Source: Aneurinibacillus aneurinilyticus ATCC 12856
Lineage (GTDB): Bacteria > Bacillota > Bacilli > Aneurinibacillales > Aneurinibacillaceae
NCBI RefSeq assembly: GCF_000466385.1
Contig: NZ_KE952747.1
Location: 1,031-65,030 of the forward strand
Direction: 5' to 3'
DNA: 64,000 bases
Position numbers and translations under genes: made by a program. Positions within the stretch are counted from its first letter, which is position 1; every line of letters begins with the position of its first letter. Below are positions 45,203 to 54,755 of the stretch, one piece after another. The notes under the pieces were generated by a model. The model worked only from the letters and a program-made list of their open reading frames with translations, searched no databases and had not been told where the DNA came from.

Positions 45203-47391
45203 AGCATAATTCCTTTCTGATGCAGCAGGGAGCGAAGTACTGCATAGCAGTCGCTCTGCATTGTAATTGCATGATGCACGCCAGCTTCTTTATATATCGC
45301 CCACTGCTCGGCTTGCGGCGCGCCTGCCAGAAAAATGGTGCACGAAGGGAGCGTCCGCCTTAACATTTGCACTAGCTGCGGAACAATGTTCGGGTACATA
45401 TCATCACTTGAACAAATAACGATAATGGAGGCAGTTGAAGCAGCAGCCTCCCGGACAGCCTCTTCCAGAATGTTAAAGCCTTTGTCAGCCAGCACCTCAA
45501 ACCCTCCCACTTCAAAAAAACCGGCTGAAAAATCGGCACGTGGCTTATAGCTTTGAGTCGGCCCAATGTTCGCCAGAAATACTTGTGGTCGCTTCCCCGT
45601 TCGTTCTGTATATGCATCTACCGCGGTGCGCAGCTCTTCAAATGGTTCTGCGGCGCGTTGTGTCCGAATCTTGACTATTGCAGGAGTCGTGCCCGCTCTC
45701 CTTCCTTGCACAGCTTCTGTAATCTCCTGCAACGTCGCTCCGGCCTGGGCAGCCTCAATTGCCGCTTCCATCGCCTGCTCTCCCTGAGCGTCGTACAGCT
45801 TATCCAATGCGCTTCGATGCACACTAACATCAATAGAGGAACGAAATGCGGCCAGCTCAACCAGCCACTTTTCATATACGCTTTCTTCCTCCATCTTGCG
45901 CACTATAGGCGCTTCCTTCACGTTGGCATACACATTCGTTCCGACTATCCGATCCTTTCGGCGGTTAATATTATGCCGACGGGTACGGGCCACCTCTTCG
46001 ATAAGCCGCTGCGGTTCGCCTTCTTCTAGAGCACGTACCATGCCGCCTTTTCCTTCAATATGCTGAAACAACTTCCATGCCTTTTGTGCCAGTTGATCCG
46101 TCAGCACTTCAACATACCAGGAGCCCCCTGCCGGATCGATCGTTTTCCCAAGGTGTGCCTCCTCCTCCAGCAACAGTTGGGTATTACGGGCAAGACGGCG
46201 AGAAAACGCATCAGACTCTCCGAGCGCTTCATCGAACGGACTCGCATGAAGACTGTCTACGCCGCCCACTACACCGGCAAGCGCCTCTGTCGTTGTGCGC
46301 AGCAAATTCACGTACGGATCGCGCACCGTTTTGGTCCAGAAGGATGTGCGCCCATGTATTTTCATTTTTGCCGATGCTTCACTTCCACCAAATGCGGACA
46401 CAATATTAGCCCATAACATACGGGCGGCACGCAGCTTAGCAATTTCCATAAAGAAATTCGATCCGAGCGAAAATGAAAAACGAATATGTAGCGCACTTGT
46501 GTCGATGTCTACATCCCGCTCCTGCATAGCCCGAATATAGGCCACAGCCGAAGCCAGTGAGAAAGCCATCTCTTGAACGGCATTGCCACCCCCATCATGA
46601 TAAGGGTGTCCCTGTACAAACACGGTTTGCAGGTTTGGTGCATGCCGGTTTGCCCAGAGCGTCATCTGGCTCATCGCATCATATACGCCTTCCAGCGAAT
46701 AAGGGAGAATGCCCTCCTTGACCCACATGCTCAATGGATCCATGCCAATGCATCCGCACAGCTTATCCGCCGATTTTCCTTGTTCACGCATATAGGCAAT
46801 GAGCAAAGACAAAACAGACTGAGCGCTCAATCCACTTTGAATCAAAAGCGGAGCATGCTCCAAATCAATATCTGCAAAAGCCTGAGCCACATCCAGTTTT
46901 GTGCAAAGCGAAAGTCCCTTACCTCGATGCGACTGCACCTGATCGGCATCCCTCCCCAGACATGTCGGCGTATCCAGCACAACATGTATCATGTTCTGTC
47001 CACGCTCCATATCATGCTTTGCGATACGATTAAACGCCTCGGGTGTAGCGGCTGAAAGCTCCTGCGCCACATCCCATGACTGCTGGATATATCCAAGTGT
47101 ACGCGTTCCTCTGACATAAGGAGCAGCACCGGGCAGCATACGTACCACATCGGGGATCTCCTCCAAATTTTCCGGCATATAAATAGGCTGGAGCAAAATG
47201 CCTTCGTACGTTTTTGTCATTAGCTTATCTTCAAATGACTTTCCTTTTAACGTTTTTTCGGCAGTCTGTCGCCATGCCTCATATGTCGGACGGGGGAAAG
47301 CTGTAAATATGTGTTTCTCATCTTTTATTTTCTTTTTGGTTTCGTTTCCCATCATGTTATGCGGTACGTAAACGTTGGAATGATCCAGCAT
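45199..47391 (-). CDS. mutA: Methylmalonyl-CoA mutase small subunit
   Basis: The protein has 730 residues, unusually close in size to the large subunit. The barrel part is clear ([40 protein letters not shown]). The C-terminal B12-like domain (about 600-730) lacks the cobalt-ligand histidine: the equivalent site reads [15 protein letters not shown]. So it is the non-catalytic partner, as in Propionibacterium-type heterodimers. A GGAGTGGGTGG purine stretch precedes the ATG at a rather long distance; a start at the nearby Met-Met pair (13 codons in) is possible. Confidence 0.92.
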   Translation of the reverse strand: MLDHSNVYVPHNMMGNETKKKIKDEKHIFTAFPRPTYEAWRQTAEKTLKGKSFEDKLMTKTYEGILLQPIYMPENLEEIPDVVRMLPGAAPYVRGTRTLGYIQQSWDVAQELSAATPEAFNRIAKHDMERGQNMIHVVLDTPTCLGRDADQVQSHRGKGLSLCTKLDVAQAFADIDLEHAPLLIQSGLSAQSVLSLLIAYMREQGKSADKLCGCIGMDPLSMWVKEGILPYSLEGVYDAMSQMTLWANRHAPNLQTVFVQGHPYHDGGGNAVQEMAFSLASAVAYIRAMQERDVDIDTSALHIRFSFSLGSNFFMEIAKLRAARMLWANIVSAFGGSEASAKMKIHGRTSFWTKTVRDPYVNLLRTTTEALAGVVGGVDSLHASPFDEALGESDAFSRRLARNTQLLLEEEAHLGKTIDPAGGSWYVEVLTDQLAQKAWKLFQHIEGKGGMVRALEEGEPQRLIEEVARTRRHNINRRKDRIVGTNVYANVKEAPIVRKMEEESVYEKWLVELAAFRSSIDVSVHRSALDKLYDAQGEQAMEAAIEAAQAGATLQEITEAVQGRRAGTTPAIVKIRTQRAAEPFEELRTAVDAYTERTGKRPQVFLANIGPTQSYKPRADFSAGFFEVGGFEVLADKGFNILEEAVREAAASTASIIVICSSDDMYPNIVPQLVQMLRRTLPSCTIFLAGAPQAEQWAIYKEAGVHHAITMQSDCYAVLRSLLHQKGIML

Positions 47392-47461
47392 TTACGTACC
47401 ACCCACTCCTTTCTGCACTCAAATGCATGCTTCTATACGTTCTATCTTTCGATTTTTACGG

Positions 47462-47791
47462 CTATGCATTAAATTGGCTGGTCTGACTTACAATCCTGAC
47501 ATCCGAAACATGAAAAGCTTCCTTAATCGGCTGCAGAAATCTGCCTTCAATGATCGTTTTGTGCATCGCGTGGCTAGTAATAACCAGCAGCTTATCCCCA
47601 TGTTTTCGTAAGCTAATCAAACAATTAATGTACTTTTCATAGTCATGTTCCTGTATTTTCGTTTTTAAATTCATCAAACTGTCCACAAGCTCTGAATGAT
47701 GAAAAACCATCCTCTCTTCTAATGTCGTAAATGTAACAGCCGTGACATGACTTGCTTTTGGCGAAAAAAATTCGTTCTTTTCCGCTGCCAT
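47462..47791 (-). CDS. Unknown small protein, first gene of the mutase operon
   Basis: The protein has 109 residues with GGAGGAGGG about eight bases before the ATG. Residues 45-105 (YEKYINCLISLRKHGDKL, then a strand and FLQPIKEAFHVSDVRIV) have the helix-strand-helix pattern of the DnaA N-terminal protein-interaction domain. That likeness is by eye only. It lies directly behind the riboswitch terminator and 70 bases ahead of mutA, so B12 controls it. A role in mutase assembly or in something unrelated to it cannot be told. Confidence 0.65.
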   Translation of the reverse strand: MAAEKNEFFSPKASHVTAVTFTTLEERMVFHHSELVDSLMNLKTKIQEHDYEKYINCLISLRKHGDKLLVITSHAMHKTIIEGRFLQPIKEAFHVSDVRIVSQTSQFNA

Positions 47792-47830
47792 CTTGTGCTC
47801 CCTCCTCCATATACGCTAAAAATAGGCATA

Positions 47831-47856
47831 AAAAAAACCGTTTAGCATGTAAACGG
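47831..47856 (-). terminator. Riboswitch-controlled terminator of the mutase operon
   Basis: The stem CCGTTTA/TAAACGG with a 5-base loop is followed by eight T on the minus strand. It lies about 100 bases after the riboswitch core and 39 bases ahead of the first gene's start, so it is the likely expression platform. Confidence 0.85.
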
Positions 47857-47955
47857 GGATGGAAAGAGCAAAGACAGCCAGCGAAAATCGACAAATGCAT
47901 CTTTCGCTCGTATGCCATCACCTCCCCATCAACCGTAGGTACATGCGGTGAACCT

Positions 47956-48061
47956 AGAGCAGGCGGCGATCTGGCTTGAGGATGCTTCCTCTTACAGTGG
48001 CGGGACCGCGCCGGATTTTCACCGGTCTTCCCCTTTCACACTCCGCGGAGTGACCTGCTCT
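47956..48061 (-). promoter_or_regulatory. Cobalamin riboswitch upstream of the mutase operon
   Basis: The minus strand shows the class conserved core: GGGGAAGACCGGTGAAAATC, then CCGGCGCGGTCCCGCCACTG, then the B12-box-like AAGCCAGATCGCC. P1 is formed by AGAGCAGG with CCTGCTCT. Binding of adenosylcobalamin should favour the downstream terminator. Repression of a B12-using enzyme by B12 is less expected than of a B12-free one. Confidence 0.92.
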
Positions 48062-48069
48062 GTCAATTA

Positions 48070-48075
48070 ATTATA
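48070..48075 (-). promoter_or_regulatory. -10 box of the riboswitch transcript
   Basis: The minus strand reads TATAAT nine bases before the P1 stem of the riboswitch. No good -35 is seen 17 bases upstream. Confidence 0.45.
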
Positions 48076-48145
48076 AAGATTAATAATATGATTATTCGCC
48101 ACTTTCTCTCCTAACTCCTGCTTTTATTTCAAAATTAGAAATTCA

Positions 48146-48616
48146 TTATCTTCTCCGGTTTTTCCGCCGTTCATAACGCGCCTGCGCTTCTTTGTACTGC
48201 TGTATTTCTTCATCTGTTTCAGGTATTACCTGTGGAACCTTTACTTTATTCCCATTCTCGTCTAGGGCAACAAACGTTAAATGAGCGTGGGAGGCTAGCC
48301 TCCGCTCGCCTGTCAATAAGTTCTCTGCCTCTACTTTTGTGTAAACTTCTAACGAGGTCGTGCCTGTCCACGTGACAAAAGCTTCTACAATAATCGCTTC
48401 TCCCGTTTTAATAGGGCACAGGAAATTAAAACGATCGGTCGATACGGTAACTACCGGCCTTCTGGCATGCCTCATTGCCGCAATATTAGCCACACGATCA
48501 ACAACGGCCATCACTTTTCCTCCAAACATTGTATCCAGATGATTCGTGTCGGGAGGAAAAACAATATCGATCATCATCGTATGGGAATCCCGGGCACGTT
48601 TCCTATTCCGCTCCAT
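48146..48616 (-). CDS. Acyl-CoA thioesterase (YkhA-type hotdog)
   Basis: The protein has 156 residues. The hotdog signature NHLDTMFGGKVMAVVDRVANIAA contains the active-site Asn/Asp pair; I quote NHLDTMFGGKVMAVVDRVAN near residues 25-44. It is followed by VTVSTDRFNFLCPIKTGEAI. It should hydrolyse acyl-CoA in the cytosol. The C-terminus is Lys/Arg-rich. It lies 23 bases after metE on the same strand and may be co-transcribed with it; AAGGAG lies before its ATG. Confidence 0.87.
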   Translation of the reverse strand: MERNRKRARDSHTMMIDIVFPPDTNHLDTMFGGKVMAVVDRVANIAAMRHARRPVVTVSTDRFNFLCPIKTGEAIIVEAFVTWTGTTSLEVYTKVEAENLLTGERRLASHAHLTFVALDENGNKVKVPQVIPETDEEIQQYKEAQARYERRKNRRR

Positions 48617-48639
48617 ATCTTTTTCTCCTTCGCTATTCT

Positions 48640-50931
48640 TTATTCGCTTCTTTCTTCTACTAAACTTTCATGTTTGAGAAAACGTCCCCGCACAAGGCAT
48701 GCTGCCTCTACCATGGATTCAAGCGCGGCTACTACTTCCTCCTTGCTTCTTGTCTTTAGGCCGCAATCCGGGTTAACCCATAATTGCCGAGGAGAGAGAA
48801 CACGCAGCGCCCGTTCGATCATATGTGCCATCTCCGTTACAGTCGGAATCCGCGGACTATGGATATCGTATACGCCAAGTCCGATCCCTTTATCGTATAT
48901 GCGGTCTTCAAAAGCCTGAATAAGCTCACCATGGCTGCGCGACGTTTCAATTGAAATGACGTCCGCATCCAGCTGCGAAATCGCATCAATCATATCGTGA
49001 AATTCCGAATAACACATGTGTGTATGAATTTGTGTCGTATCTTTGACGTGGGAGGTTGTCAGCAAAAAGCTGCGTACTGCCCAATCAAGATATGCCGTCC
49101 AACGCTTCCGCTTGAGTGGAAGCCCTTCCCGCAGTGCCGGTTCATCCACCTGAATTACATCAATTCCCGCCTCTTCAAGCGCGGTCACTTCTCGGCGCAG
49201 CGCAGCCGCAATCTGATAGCATACCTGCTCACGTGGTATATCATCGCGCACAAACGACCAGTTAAGAATCGTAACCGGACCGGTCAGCATACCTTTGACC
49301 GGTTTATCGGTCAACGTATTCGCAAAAGCGACTTCTTCCACGGTCATCAGCTTTACAAACGCAACATCACCATAGATTAGTGGCGGTTTTACGCAGCGGG
49401 AACCGTAGGACTGCACCCAACCATTTTGTGTGAACGCGATTCCGTCCAGCTTTTCACCGAAAAACTCTACCATATCGGTACGTTCAAATTCCCCATGAAC
49501 GAACACATCAAGCTGAAGTTGTTCCTGAATGCCAATCCACTCTTCTATCTTCCGACGGATGAATGTACGGTATGCTTCTTCCGTCAGCTTACCCTGACGC
49601 CAATCCCGACGTGCCTGCCGCACCTCTGATGACTGTGGGAAGCTTCCGATTGTAGTAGTCGGAAGTAGCTGAAATCCAAAATACTCCTGCTGAAGCACAG
49701 CACGCTTCACAAACGGTGTGCTACGCATCGGTTCCCTAGAAAGCAATTGTGCCATATCCTGCTGGACATCTGCCCGGTTACGTAACGGAGATTTTGCAAG
49801 CTGGCGCCTTGCTTCCAGCGGAGCGATTTGTCCCCCCTTCTGCAAAATCTCTCCCAGCTGCACCACCTCACTCAGCTTTTCTTCCGCAAACGCAAGGCTT
49901 TCCTTGATAACCGGATCAAGCGTTTCCTCCTGCGAAACGCGAACCGGTACATGTAATAAGCTGCACGAAGGCTGGATGCTCAATCGGGACGATGTGACAT
50001 ATTGCAGCAGCTCGCTAAGCAGATTGCATTTCTGTTCTTGATCCGCCGCCCAAACATTGCGTCCATCAATAATACCGGCAAATAGCCATTTATCCTGCGG
50101 AAAACTCCAGCGAGTCAAGTTCGCGCGATTTGTTTCATATCCATGTACAAAATCAAGCCCAATCCCCTGTACTGGAAGTGACACAACCTGCTCATAATGC
50201 TCAATTCCTTCGAAATACGTTTGCAGCAAAAGGTGAAGTTGCGGAGCCGCTTGATGAAGCTGCTCATATACGTCCGTAATGAGTTCCATATCCTCGGCAG
50301 GAATGTCCATGACAAGGCATGGTTCATCAAGCTGGACCCAGCGCACACCTTCCGCTTCTAATTCCTGCAATATTCTCGCATATAAAGGAACAAACTGACG
50401 CACCCAGTCCGCAAACGAACGATTTCCGTAATGCTTTGACAGCTTAACGAATGTATAAGGACCGACAATAACCGGCTTGCCTTCGATGCCAAGCTCTGTT
50501 TTCGCTTCCCGGTACGCTTCAAGTGGACGGTTTCGGACAAGGGTTGGAACGGTGTCAGACAGCTCAGGTACGATATAGTGATAATTCGTATTGAACCATT
50601 TGGTCATCTCGCACGCGACTGCTTCCTCGGTTCCACGCGCCATGGCGAAGTATATCTCTTCTTCCTTTCCAGCGGTACGAAAACGAGAGGGAACAATATC
50701 AAACATCTGCGCCATATCAAGCATATGGTCATAGTACGTAAAGTCGGACACCGGAATCAGGTCAATGCCGCTATTCTGCTGCATCTTCAAATTGGACAGA
50801 CGAATGCGCTTCATTTCAGCATGCAGTACATTTAGATTAATGCGTCCTTCCCAGTACGCTTCCAGCGCCTTTTTCCACTCCCGCTCGGCACCGATGCGCG
50901 GATATCCAAGATTGCTGTTCATTATTTTCAT
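48640..50931 (-). CDS. metE: Cobalamin-independent methionine synthase
   Basis: It methylates homocysteine from polyglutamyl methyltetrahydrofolate without B12. The protein has 763 residues, full length. Folate-side motif LGYPRIGAEREWKKALEAYW is at the start. The homocysteine and zinc sites are in the C-terminal barrel: QIHTHMCYSEF (His and Cys ligands), VISIETSRSHGEL, and WVNPDCGLKTR (second Cys). TTIGSFPQSSEVRQARRDW marks the second barrel. I start at the ATG at 50931 after AGAGGAG. The cobalamin riboswitch upstream should turn it off when B12 is present. Confidence 0.95.
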   Translation of the reverse strand: MKIMNSNLGYPRIGAEREWKKALEAYWEGRINLNVLHAEMKRIRLSNLKMQQNSGIDLIPVSDFTYYDHMLDMAQMFDIVPSRFRTAGKEEEIYFAMARGTEEAVACEMTKWFNTNYHYIVPELSDTVPTLVRNRPLEAYREAKTELGIEGKPVIVGPYTFVKLSKHYGNRSFADWVRQFVPLYARILQELEAEGVRWVQLDEPCLVMDIPAEDMELITDVYEQLHQAAPQLHLLLQTYFEGIEHYEQVVSLPVQGIGLDFVHGYETNRANLTRWSFPQDKWLFAGIIDGRNVWAADQEQKCNLLSELLQYVTSSRLSIQPSCSLLHVPVRVSQEETLDPVIKESLAFAEEKLSEVVQLGEILQKGGQIAPLEARRQLAKSPLRNRADVQQDMAQLLSREPMRSTPFVKRAVLQQEYFGFQLLPTTTIGSFPQSSEVRQARRDWRQGKLTEEAYRTFIRRKIEEWIGIQEQLQLDVFVHGEFERTDMVEFFGEKLDGIAFTQNGWVQSYGSRCVKPPLIYGDVAFVKLMTVEEVAFANTLTDKPVKGMLTGPVTILNWSFVRDDIPREQVCYQIAAALRREVTALEEAGIDVIQVDEPALREGLPLKRKRWTAYLDWAVRSFLLTTSHVKDTTQIHTHMCYSEFHDMIDAISQLDADVISIETSRSHGELIQAFEDRIYDKGIGLGVYDIHSPRIPTVTEMAHMIERALRVLSPRQLWVNPDCGLKTRSKEEVVAALESMVEAACLVRGRFLKHESLVEERSE

Positions 50932-50977
50932 CAATTATTTCTCCTCTCACTATTTTTCTAGCTATTTTTCCGAATAC

Positions 50978-51006
50978 AAAAAACGCCTTTCCCATCAAGA
51001 AAGGCG
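50978..51006 (-). terminator. Riboswitch-controlled terminator of metE
   Basis: The 8-bp stem CGCCTTTC/GAAAGGCG with a 7-base loop is followed by six T on the minus strand. It lies 44 bases before the metE start and about 120 bases after the riboswitch core. Confidence 0.88.
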
Positions 51007-51124
51007 CCTGTTCCACTCATTTCGAAACGATAGAAATCCGCTCAACACAAAGAAACCGGATATCATTTTCCGAATCACGCAGTGTAACACCTCCCTATCT
51101 CCCGTAGGTCAAATCAGTGCTGTT

Positions 51125-51300
51125 GAAACAGGCAGGTCTCCTGGCTTATGCGTCATCGCTTCTCTTCGTCTTCCCATCTCCCTGCCGAGACAGTGACATA
51201 TAAAAGAGTTGCTCTGCATTTACAGTGGCGGGACCGCGCCGGGCTTTCACCGGACTTCCCTTTTAAGCCGATAAACAATCCGCTTACCGACACCTGTTTC
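51125..51300 (-). promoter_or_regulatory. Cobalamin riboswitch upstream of metE
   Basis: The minus strand has GGGAAGTCCGGTGAAAGCC, then CCGGCGCGGTCCCGCCACTG, a peripheral arm, and the B12 box AAGCCAGGAGACCTGCC. P1 is GAAACAGG with CCTGTTTC. All main conserved blocks are present. It governs the 300-base leader of metE. Confidence 0.95.
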
Positions 51301-51332
51301 CATCATATTTAATTATAATAAAACTTATTGAA

Positions 51333-51362
51333 ATACTAACAGATTTACTATAACAGCGTCAA
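51333..51362 (-). promoter_or_regulatory. Promoter of the metE leader
   Basis: On the minus strand TTGACG and TAGTAT are 18 bases apart, about 30 bases before the riboswitch P1. The area 51363-51457 beyond it, downstream of the ecfA stop, has no clear terminator. Confidence 0.55.
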
Positions 51363-51457
51363 TCATTATCATATGCTTTCATGATATACTCGCTGATTAT
51401 TTCCTATGCTACAGATAGGGTATGCTGGATAAAACATCTATAAAGTCAAATCGGGAA

Positions 51458-53116
51458 TTACTTTATTGACCAGTAAGCATATATATCTTTTATTGTCACA
51501 GCATCCGGTACATGCTGACGAACAATCCGGTTCACAGCTGTCGTATAGAAAAGCTGGCCAGTAAAAAATACACGTGAAGGTGCTATCGCGGCTACACCAC
51601 CATCAAATAGCATGGCACAGCGCGTAGCCGATTGAGCGGCAAACTCCGTATCGTGTGTCACCAAAATAACCGTCATTCCTTCCTCCCGTGCGGTTCGTAT
51701 AATTTGAATGACGTCTTGCTTTGCTTTTGGATCAATCCCCTTCGTAGGCTCGTCAAGCAGCAATAGCTTTGGGCGGGCAAGTAAAGCACAAGCAAGCGCA
51801 ATTTTTTGCTGTTGTCCACCGCTACAATCATACGGGTGCATGCCCTTTACTTCCCTCAGCCCAAATCGCACCATCATTTCTTCGACAAGCGAACCATCGA
51901 CAGCAGCATGGCACAACTCCTGCTCTACTGTGTCATAAATAAAATATGAGAACAGATTTTGCGGGACGTATCCAATCAGTCCCTGCCTTTCTTTCATGGA
52001 AAGAGATGTCCGCTGCTGTCCCTGCCATTTTATAGTTCCTCGCTGCGGTATAACCAACCCGGCTATGCATTGCAAAAATGTAGACTTTCCAGCACCGTTT
52101 CCGCCCATGATCACAAGGCACTCCCCTTGGTATACTGTAATAGATAAGCGATGCAAAACATCCGGCGCGTCCTTTCCATAACGAAAACTAATGTTTTCGC
52201 ACCATATGAGCGGCTCGCCTGCTTCTTCCGATCTGATCGGCACTTTGTTTTTTTCTGGAAGAGCAGGTGCAGGAAGAGCAGCAAACCATTTTTTCCCTTC
52301 TTGTACGGTAAGCGGGATACTCTCTGTACTTATATCATCCACTTGATATGGACATGCCAAATACAATTGAGTTGCAGACGGCAAATAGGGAAGAAATGAT
52401 TTATCCTCTTTTGCTTTCATCTTGCAAATACTATCACGTACTGGACCATCATATATAACGCTACCACAATCCATTATCATGAGGCGTGTCGCACACGGAA
52501 GCAACTCCTCCAATCGATGCTCGCTCACAATGATTGTGATTCCTAATTCCTGATGAATGTGTTGCAAAAGCTGGACGAAAGCTCGTACTGTCACCGGATC
52601 AAGCTGGGCAAACGGTTCATCAAGCAATAATACCCGCGGATGCAGCAACATAACAGACGCAAGATTAAGCCACTGCTTCTGTCCCCCCGATAATTGTCGG
52701 ACAGGCTGGTATAGCCATGTTTCCATTCCGAAAAAAGGAACAATGTCCGCCACACGCCTATGCATGTCTTCAGGGTGAATCCCTATATTTTCCATAGCAA
52801 ACACAAGCTCATGCCAAACCGTATCCATCACAATTTGACTTTCTGGATTCTGCAGTACTATTCCTACCTCCTGTGCCATCCTGGCATCGGGCTGTTCATC
52901 CAATGCAACACCATCATACGTAATAGTGCCTTGTCGCCTCCCTGCGGGTAGCAGTTGCTTTTTCATATGACGTAACAATGTGCTTTTTCCAGAACCGGAC
53001 GGCCCGCCCAAAACAATAAACTCCCCTTCCTCTACAACCGCAGATACCCCAAGCAGTGCTGGCCGTTCAGCATCCGGGTATACAAACGAAACATCGTTTA
53101 TTTCCAGCAATGCCAT
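51458..53116 (-). CDS. ECF transporter ATPase, two fused domains (EcfA)
   Basis: The protein has 552 residues with two complete ABC domains in one chain, like YkoD. The first has Walker A GGPSGSGKSTLLRH (about 36), QLSGGQKQWLNLASVML and LLLDEPFAQLDPV. The second has GGNGAGKSTFLQC (about 340), CSGGQQQKIALACALLA and LLLDEPTKGIDPKAK. The fused ATPases power vitamin or metal uptake through the T and S partners. It overlaps ecfT by 19 bases. I choose the ATG at 53116, eight bases after AAGGAG. Confidence 0.92.
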   Translation of the reverse strand: MALLEINDVSFVYPDAERPALLGVSAVVEEGEFIVLGGPSGSGKSTLLRHMKKQLLPAGRRQGTITYDGVALDEQPDARMAQEVGIVLQNPESQIVMDTVWHELVFAMENIGIHPEDMHRRVADIVPFFGMETWLYQPVRQLSGGQKQWLNLASVMLLHPRVLLLDEPFAQLDPVTVRAFVQLLQHIHQELGITIIVSEHRLEELLPCATRLMIMDCGSVIYDGPVRDSICKMKAKEDKSFLPYLPSATQLYLACPYQVDDISTESIPLTVQEGKKWFAALPAPALPEKNKVPIRSEEAGEPLIWCENISFRYGKDAPDVLHRLSITVYQGECLVIMGGNGAGKSTFLQCIAGLVIPQRGTIKWQGQQRTSLSMKERQGLIGYVPQNLFSYFIYDTVEQELCHAAVDGSLVEEMMVRFGLREVKGMHPYDCSGGQQQKIALACALLARPKLLLLDEPTKGIDPKAKQDVIQIIRTAREEGMTVILVTHDTEFAAQSATRCAMLFDGGVAAIAPSRVFFTGQLFYTTAVNRIVRQHVPDAVTIKDIYAYWSIK

Positions 53117-53976
53117 TGCCATCTCTCCTTCAATTCAATTACAAGCGGGATACACAAAAAAAGAACAAGCAACACTATGGAGCCCCATTCCGCTATTGTC
53201 CATCCCACTCGAATCATCCTTTCATATGCTGTTTGTCCATGGCCGCCTATAAGCCAGCACCATGCTCCGCCCCCTCCTGTCACTATCATATAGACAAGCA
53301 CTAGCCAATCCTGTCTGGTCATGCTCCAGGATATATATGTGCTTCGCTTGGTAACTCCATATCCTCTCGCTTTCATCGAATCCGCCGTTTCCAGCGCTTC
53401 CTGCAACGACCATGAGAACAGCGCATGCAGCAATTGCGCTCCGGCTTTTGCCCGTTTGACCATCGAACCGTCATACACATCCAGTCCACGTAACTTCTGG
53501 ATAAGAACAAGCTGATGTAACCTCTCTTTTAACAACGGAACGAAGCGAAGCGAGATCATCGTTACAAGTGCGACCTGTGGTAACAGTGGAGCTGCCATAC
53601 AAAGAAAACGCTCGGCTGTCATGGTTTGATTATAGGAAAGAAACCATACGAAAAGGACAATCAATGCCAAACTCATAGTTATCCCATATGTGATGGCCTC
53701 TAGCATAATCGGCTTGCCCCCAATAGCAAACAGAGGCGTACTTCCCACATTGAAAAATACGGAATGGACAACAATGACAATGCCACTGGGCAACAGGCAA
53801 AAACGTAATGTTCCCCTGATGCTTCCGCCTTGTCCCTGTAACGCCGCCAGCCACACACCGCTTATAAATGCGATGAAAAGAATGACAGGATGGAATGCTA
53901 GCATAAGCAGAGCAAACAATAACAAGTAATATAAAAAACAGACCGTTGGGTGGACGGTGGAAAAACCGCGGCTCAT
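53098..53976 (-). CDS. ECF transporter T component (EcfT)
   Basis: The protein has 292 residues with about six hydrophobic segments. The coupling-helix region is LQEALETADSMKARGYGV near residues 195-212, containing the Ala-Arg-Gly signature that docks to the ATPases. LRFVPLLKERLHQLVLIQKLRG precedes it; ATP-domain contact helices are as expected. It starts with an ATGA overlap on the S gene, so the S-T-A order is tightly linked. Confidence 0.9.
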   Translation of the reverse strand: MSRGFSTVHPTVCFLYYLLLFALLMLAFHPVILFIAFISGVWLAALQGQGGSIRGTLRFCLLPSGIVIVVHSVFFNVGSTPLFAIGGKPIMLEAITYGITMSLALIVLFVWFLSYNQTMTAERFLCMAAPLLPQVALVTMISLRFVPLLKERLHQLVLIQKLRGLDVYDGSMVKRAKAGAQLLHALFSWSLQEALETADSMKARGYGVTKRSTYISWSMTRQDWLVLVYMIVTGGGGAWCWLIGGHGQTAYERMIRVGWTIAEWGSIVLLVLFLCIPLVIELKERWQWHCWK

Positions 53977-54689
53977 CCACCAGCCACTCCCCTTTCTTCC
54001 AAGCTATTATCAAAAAACAAACCGTATTTACGCTTGTATCGTTCCGCAATCGCCAACCAACTTGTACTGAAAAAAGCAAGAAAAAACAAGTTGGACAAAG
54101 CATGCAGCATGTCCATCGAAAAACTTGTTACACATGCCATCACATACCCTTTCCAGCTCACTTCCAAAAAACCAAGCACAAACCACGTATTCAATATCCA
54201 CCCATATAGCAAGCCCCAGCAAAAACCAAATATCATTTTTCCCGGCTTGCTTTTCATCCAGCGAGATTGACGCCACCATCCTGCCGTTAATCCAACCATT
54301 CCCCAGGCGAACATTTGCCATAGTGTATATGGTCCCTGTCCCAAAAACATATTCGAAACAAGTGCGGCAAGCGCGCCTGTCATAAACCCTGCTTCCGCTC
54401 CAAATGCTAAACCAGACATGATAATAATAAATGTCGTAGCCTGTACGCTGGGCAATGATGCGAAGGCTACCCGCCCCGCCACTGCCAATGCCGCATGAAC
54501 CGCTATAAGCACAAGTGCATGACTGTTCAACACTTGTCTTTCAAACCGGATAAAGAATGGTATCATGGCAAGCAGAAGAAATATAATACTTAACACAAGG
54601 GCATTCGTTTCCGGTCGAACTACCAATACGGATAAAAGTCCCACTCCTCCGAGTATCCCGCCTATTCGTGCAAGTATAAAACGATCCAT
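53973..54689 (-). CDS. ECF transporter S component, candidate cobalamin receptor (CbrT-like)
   Basis: The protein has 238 residues and about six hydrophobic segments. The stretch ASLPSVQATTFIIIMSGLAF, then GAEAGFMTGALAALVSNMFL and GQGPYTLWQMFAWGMVG, resembles the S components assigned to cobalamin (CbrT) from memory. Membership in the S family is well supported; the substrate is an inference helped by the transcobalamin-like neighbours. I start at ATG 54689, after AGAAGGAG, and reject the longer frame to 54749. Confidence 0.75.
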   Translation of the reverse strand: MDRFILARIGGILGGVGLLSVLVVRPETNALVLSIIFLLLAMIPFFIRFERQVLNSHALVLIAVHAALAVAGRVAFASLPSVQATTFIIIMSGLAFGAEAGFMTGALAALVSNMFLGQGPYTLWQMFAWGMVGLTAGWWRQSRWMKSKPGKMIFGFCWGLLYGWILNTWFVLGFLEVSWKGYVMACVTSFSMDMLHALSNLFFLAFFSTSWLAIAERYKRKYGLFFDNSLEERGVAGG

Positions 54690-54714
54690 ATATCCCTCTC
54701 CTTCTGGACAAAAC

Positions 54715-54744
54715 ATGCGGCAGGTGCCGATGGACCCGCCGCAT
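54715..54744 (-). other. Hairpin between the SLH-DUF4430 gene and the S component gene
   Basis: ATGCGGC pairs with GCCGCAT around a 16-base loop, followed on the minus strand by GTTTTGTCC. It could be a weak terminator that sets lower expression of the transporter than of the surface proteins. Confidence 0.4.
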
Positions 54745-54755
54745 ATCACAAGCTC

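Noticed and set aside
47643-47921. A 92-codon minus-strand frame with GGGGAGGTG before its ATG, starting right after the mutase riboswitch
   Set aside because: It runs through the terminator stem and T-run (giving a Phe-rich stretch) and overlaps the better-supported 109-residue gene in another frame. The purine stretch is shared with the metE leader, where no such frame exists.
50976-51015. GGCGCC-containing hairpin before metE resembling the eut leader stems
   Set aside because: It cannot form the A1/G4 six-base loop and belongs to the riboswitch-controlled terminator.
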